Shown piece after piece: positions 7,381-7,444 of a DNA stretch of 7,444 bases (position 1 is its first letter; each line of letters begins with the position of its first letter). Both the position numbers and the translations under genes were made by a program. Origin of the DNA: Eubacterium sp. (GTDB lineage Bacteria > Bacillota > Clostridia > Oscillospirales > Acutalibacteraceae). The DNA lies in assembly GCA_029050995.1 (NCBI GenBank), contig JAIDLO010000185.1, positions 1 through 7,444 on the forward strand, written 5' to 3'. The notes below the pieces were generated by a model. It made no database searches. It saw only the letters and a list, made by a program, of their open reading frames with translations, and had not been told where the DNA came from.

Positions 7381-7444
7381 ACTTATCTTAAAAACATCAG
7401 ACTCAGCCTACGATCTAACGAGTGTATATCTCGGTGGTCGACGT
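7381..7444. other. Sequencing adapter remnant (Illumina Nextera Read 1 plus index plus P5, reverse complement)
   Basis: This stretch is not genomic. From memory of the adapter sequences, 7422-7444 matches the reverse complement of Illumina P5 at 21 of 23 positions; it contains GTGTATATCTCGGTGGTCG, where P5 has G at the sixth base. Positions 7400-7413 match the Nextera Read 1 segment at 11 of 14, and 7381-7399 match the 19-base transposon mosaic end at 12 of 19, all without gaps. Exactly 8 bases (TCTAACGA, 7414-7421) lie between, the size of an i5 index. Most of the mismatches are changes to A or T. The order (mosaic end, Read 1 adapter, index, P5) is that of a read running through a short insert into the adapter. 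The boundary is least certain over 7381-7385. Confidence 0.9.

Noticed and set aside
7376..7381. TATAAT (minus strand) just upstream of hprK, resembling a -10 box
   Set aside because: Transcription starting about 7 nt downstream would begin inside the Shine-Dalgarno, the -35 region would fall in adapter sequence, and base 7381 itself is probably adapter. AT-rich chance match.
7381..7444. Treating the right end as a genuine promoter or divergent regulatory region of hprK
   Set aside because: The ordered, gap-free match to Nextera mosaic end, Read 1 adapter, 8-nt index and P5 is a much better explanation.

Overview
This is a low-GC (about 40% by eye) bacterial segment filled almost completely by six co-directional genes on the minus strand. 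The combination of HPr kinase, a ROK-type glucokinase, MurB, RapZ, WhiA and a DnaE polymerase without a fused exonuclease domain points to a Gram-positive Firmicute. I would guess class Clostridia, possibly an uncultured gut Oscillospirales-type organism. That placement rests on gene order and general protein character; no search was run.

In transcription order (right to left) the layout is hprK (7359-6394), glcK (6373-5423), murB (5412-4513), rapZ (4513-3644), whiA (3632-2742) and dnaE (2713 to the left edge, truncated). The gaps are 20, 10, -1, 11 and 28 nt. There is no room for internal terminators or sizeable promoters, so the six genes probably form one transcription unit. No RNA gene, mobile element, CRISPR array or stretch of more than 300 bases without a gene was found. 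The five complete genes look intact and of normal family length. murB and dnaE start with TTG.

The genes plausibly join carbon supply to envelope synthesis and growth. HprK reads the glycolytic state and phosphorylates HPr. GlcK makes glucose-6-phosphate. MurB commits UDP-GlcNAc to peptidoglycan. RapZ is a nucleotide-binding regulator tied to amino-sugar metabolism in other bacteria. WhiA affects division and chromosome segregation, and DnaE copies DNA. YvcK/GlmR, which often sits between rapZ and whiA in Firmicutes, is absent here.

The last 64 bases (7381-7444) are not genomic. They line up without gaps with the reverse complement of an Illumina Nextera Read 1 adapter, an 8-nt index and the P5 sequence, with scattered substitutions. 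The right edge is therefore almost certainly a contig end with untrimmed adapter, and whatever lies upstream of hprK cannot be read from this window. I found no undescribed system. The points most worth checking are the adapter, the complete PHP metal site in DnaE, and the missing yvcK.
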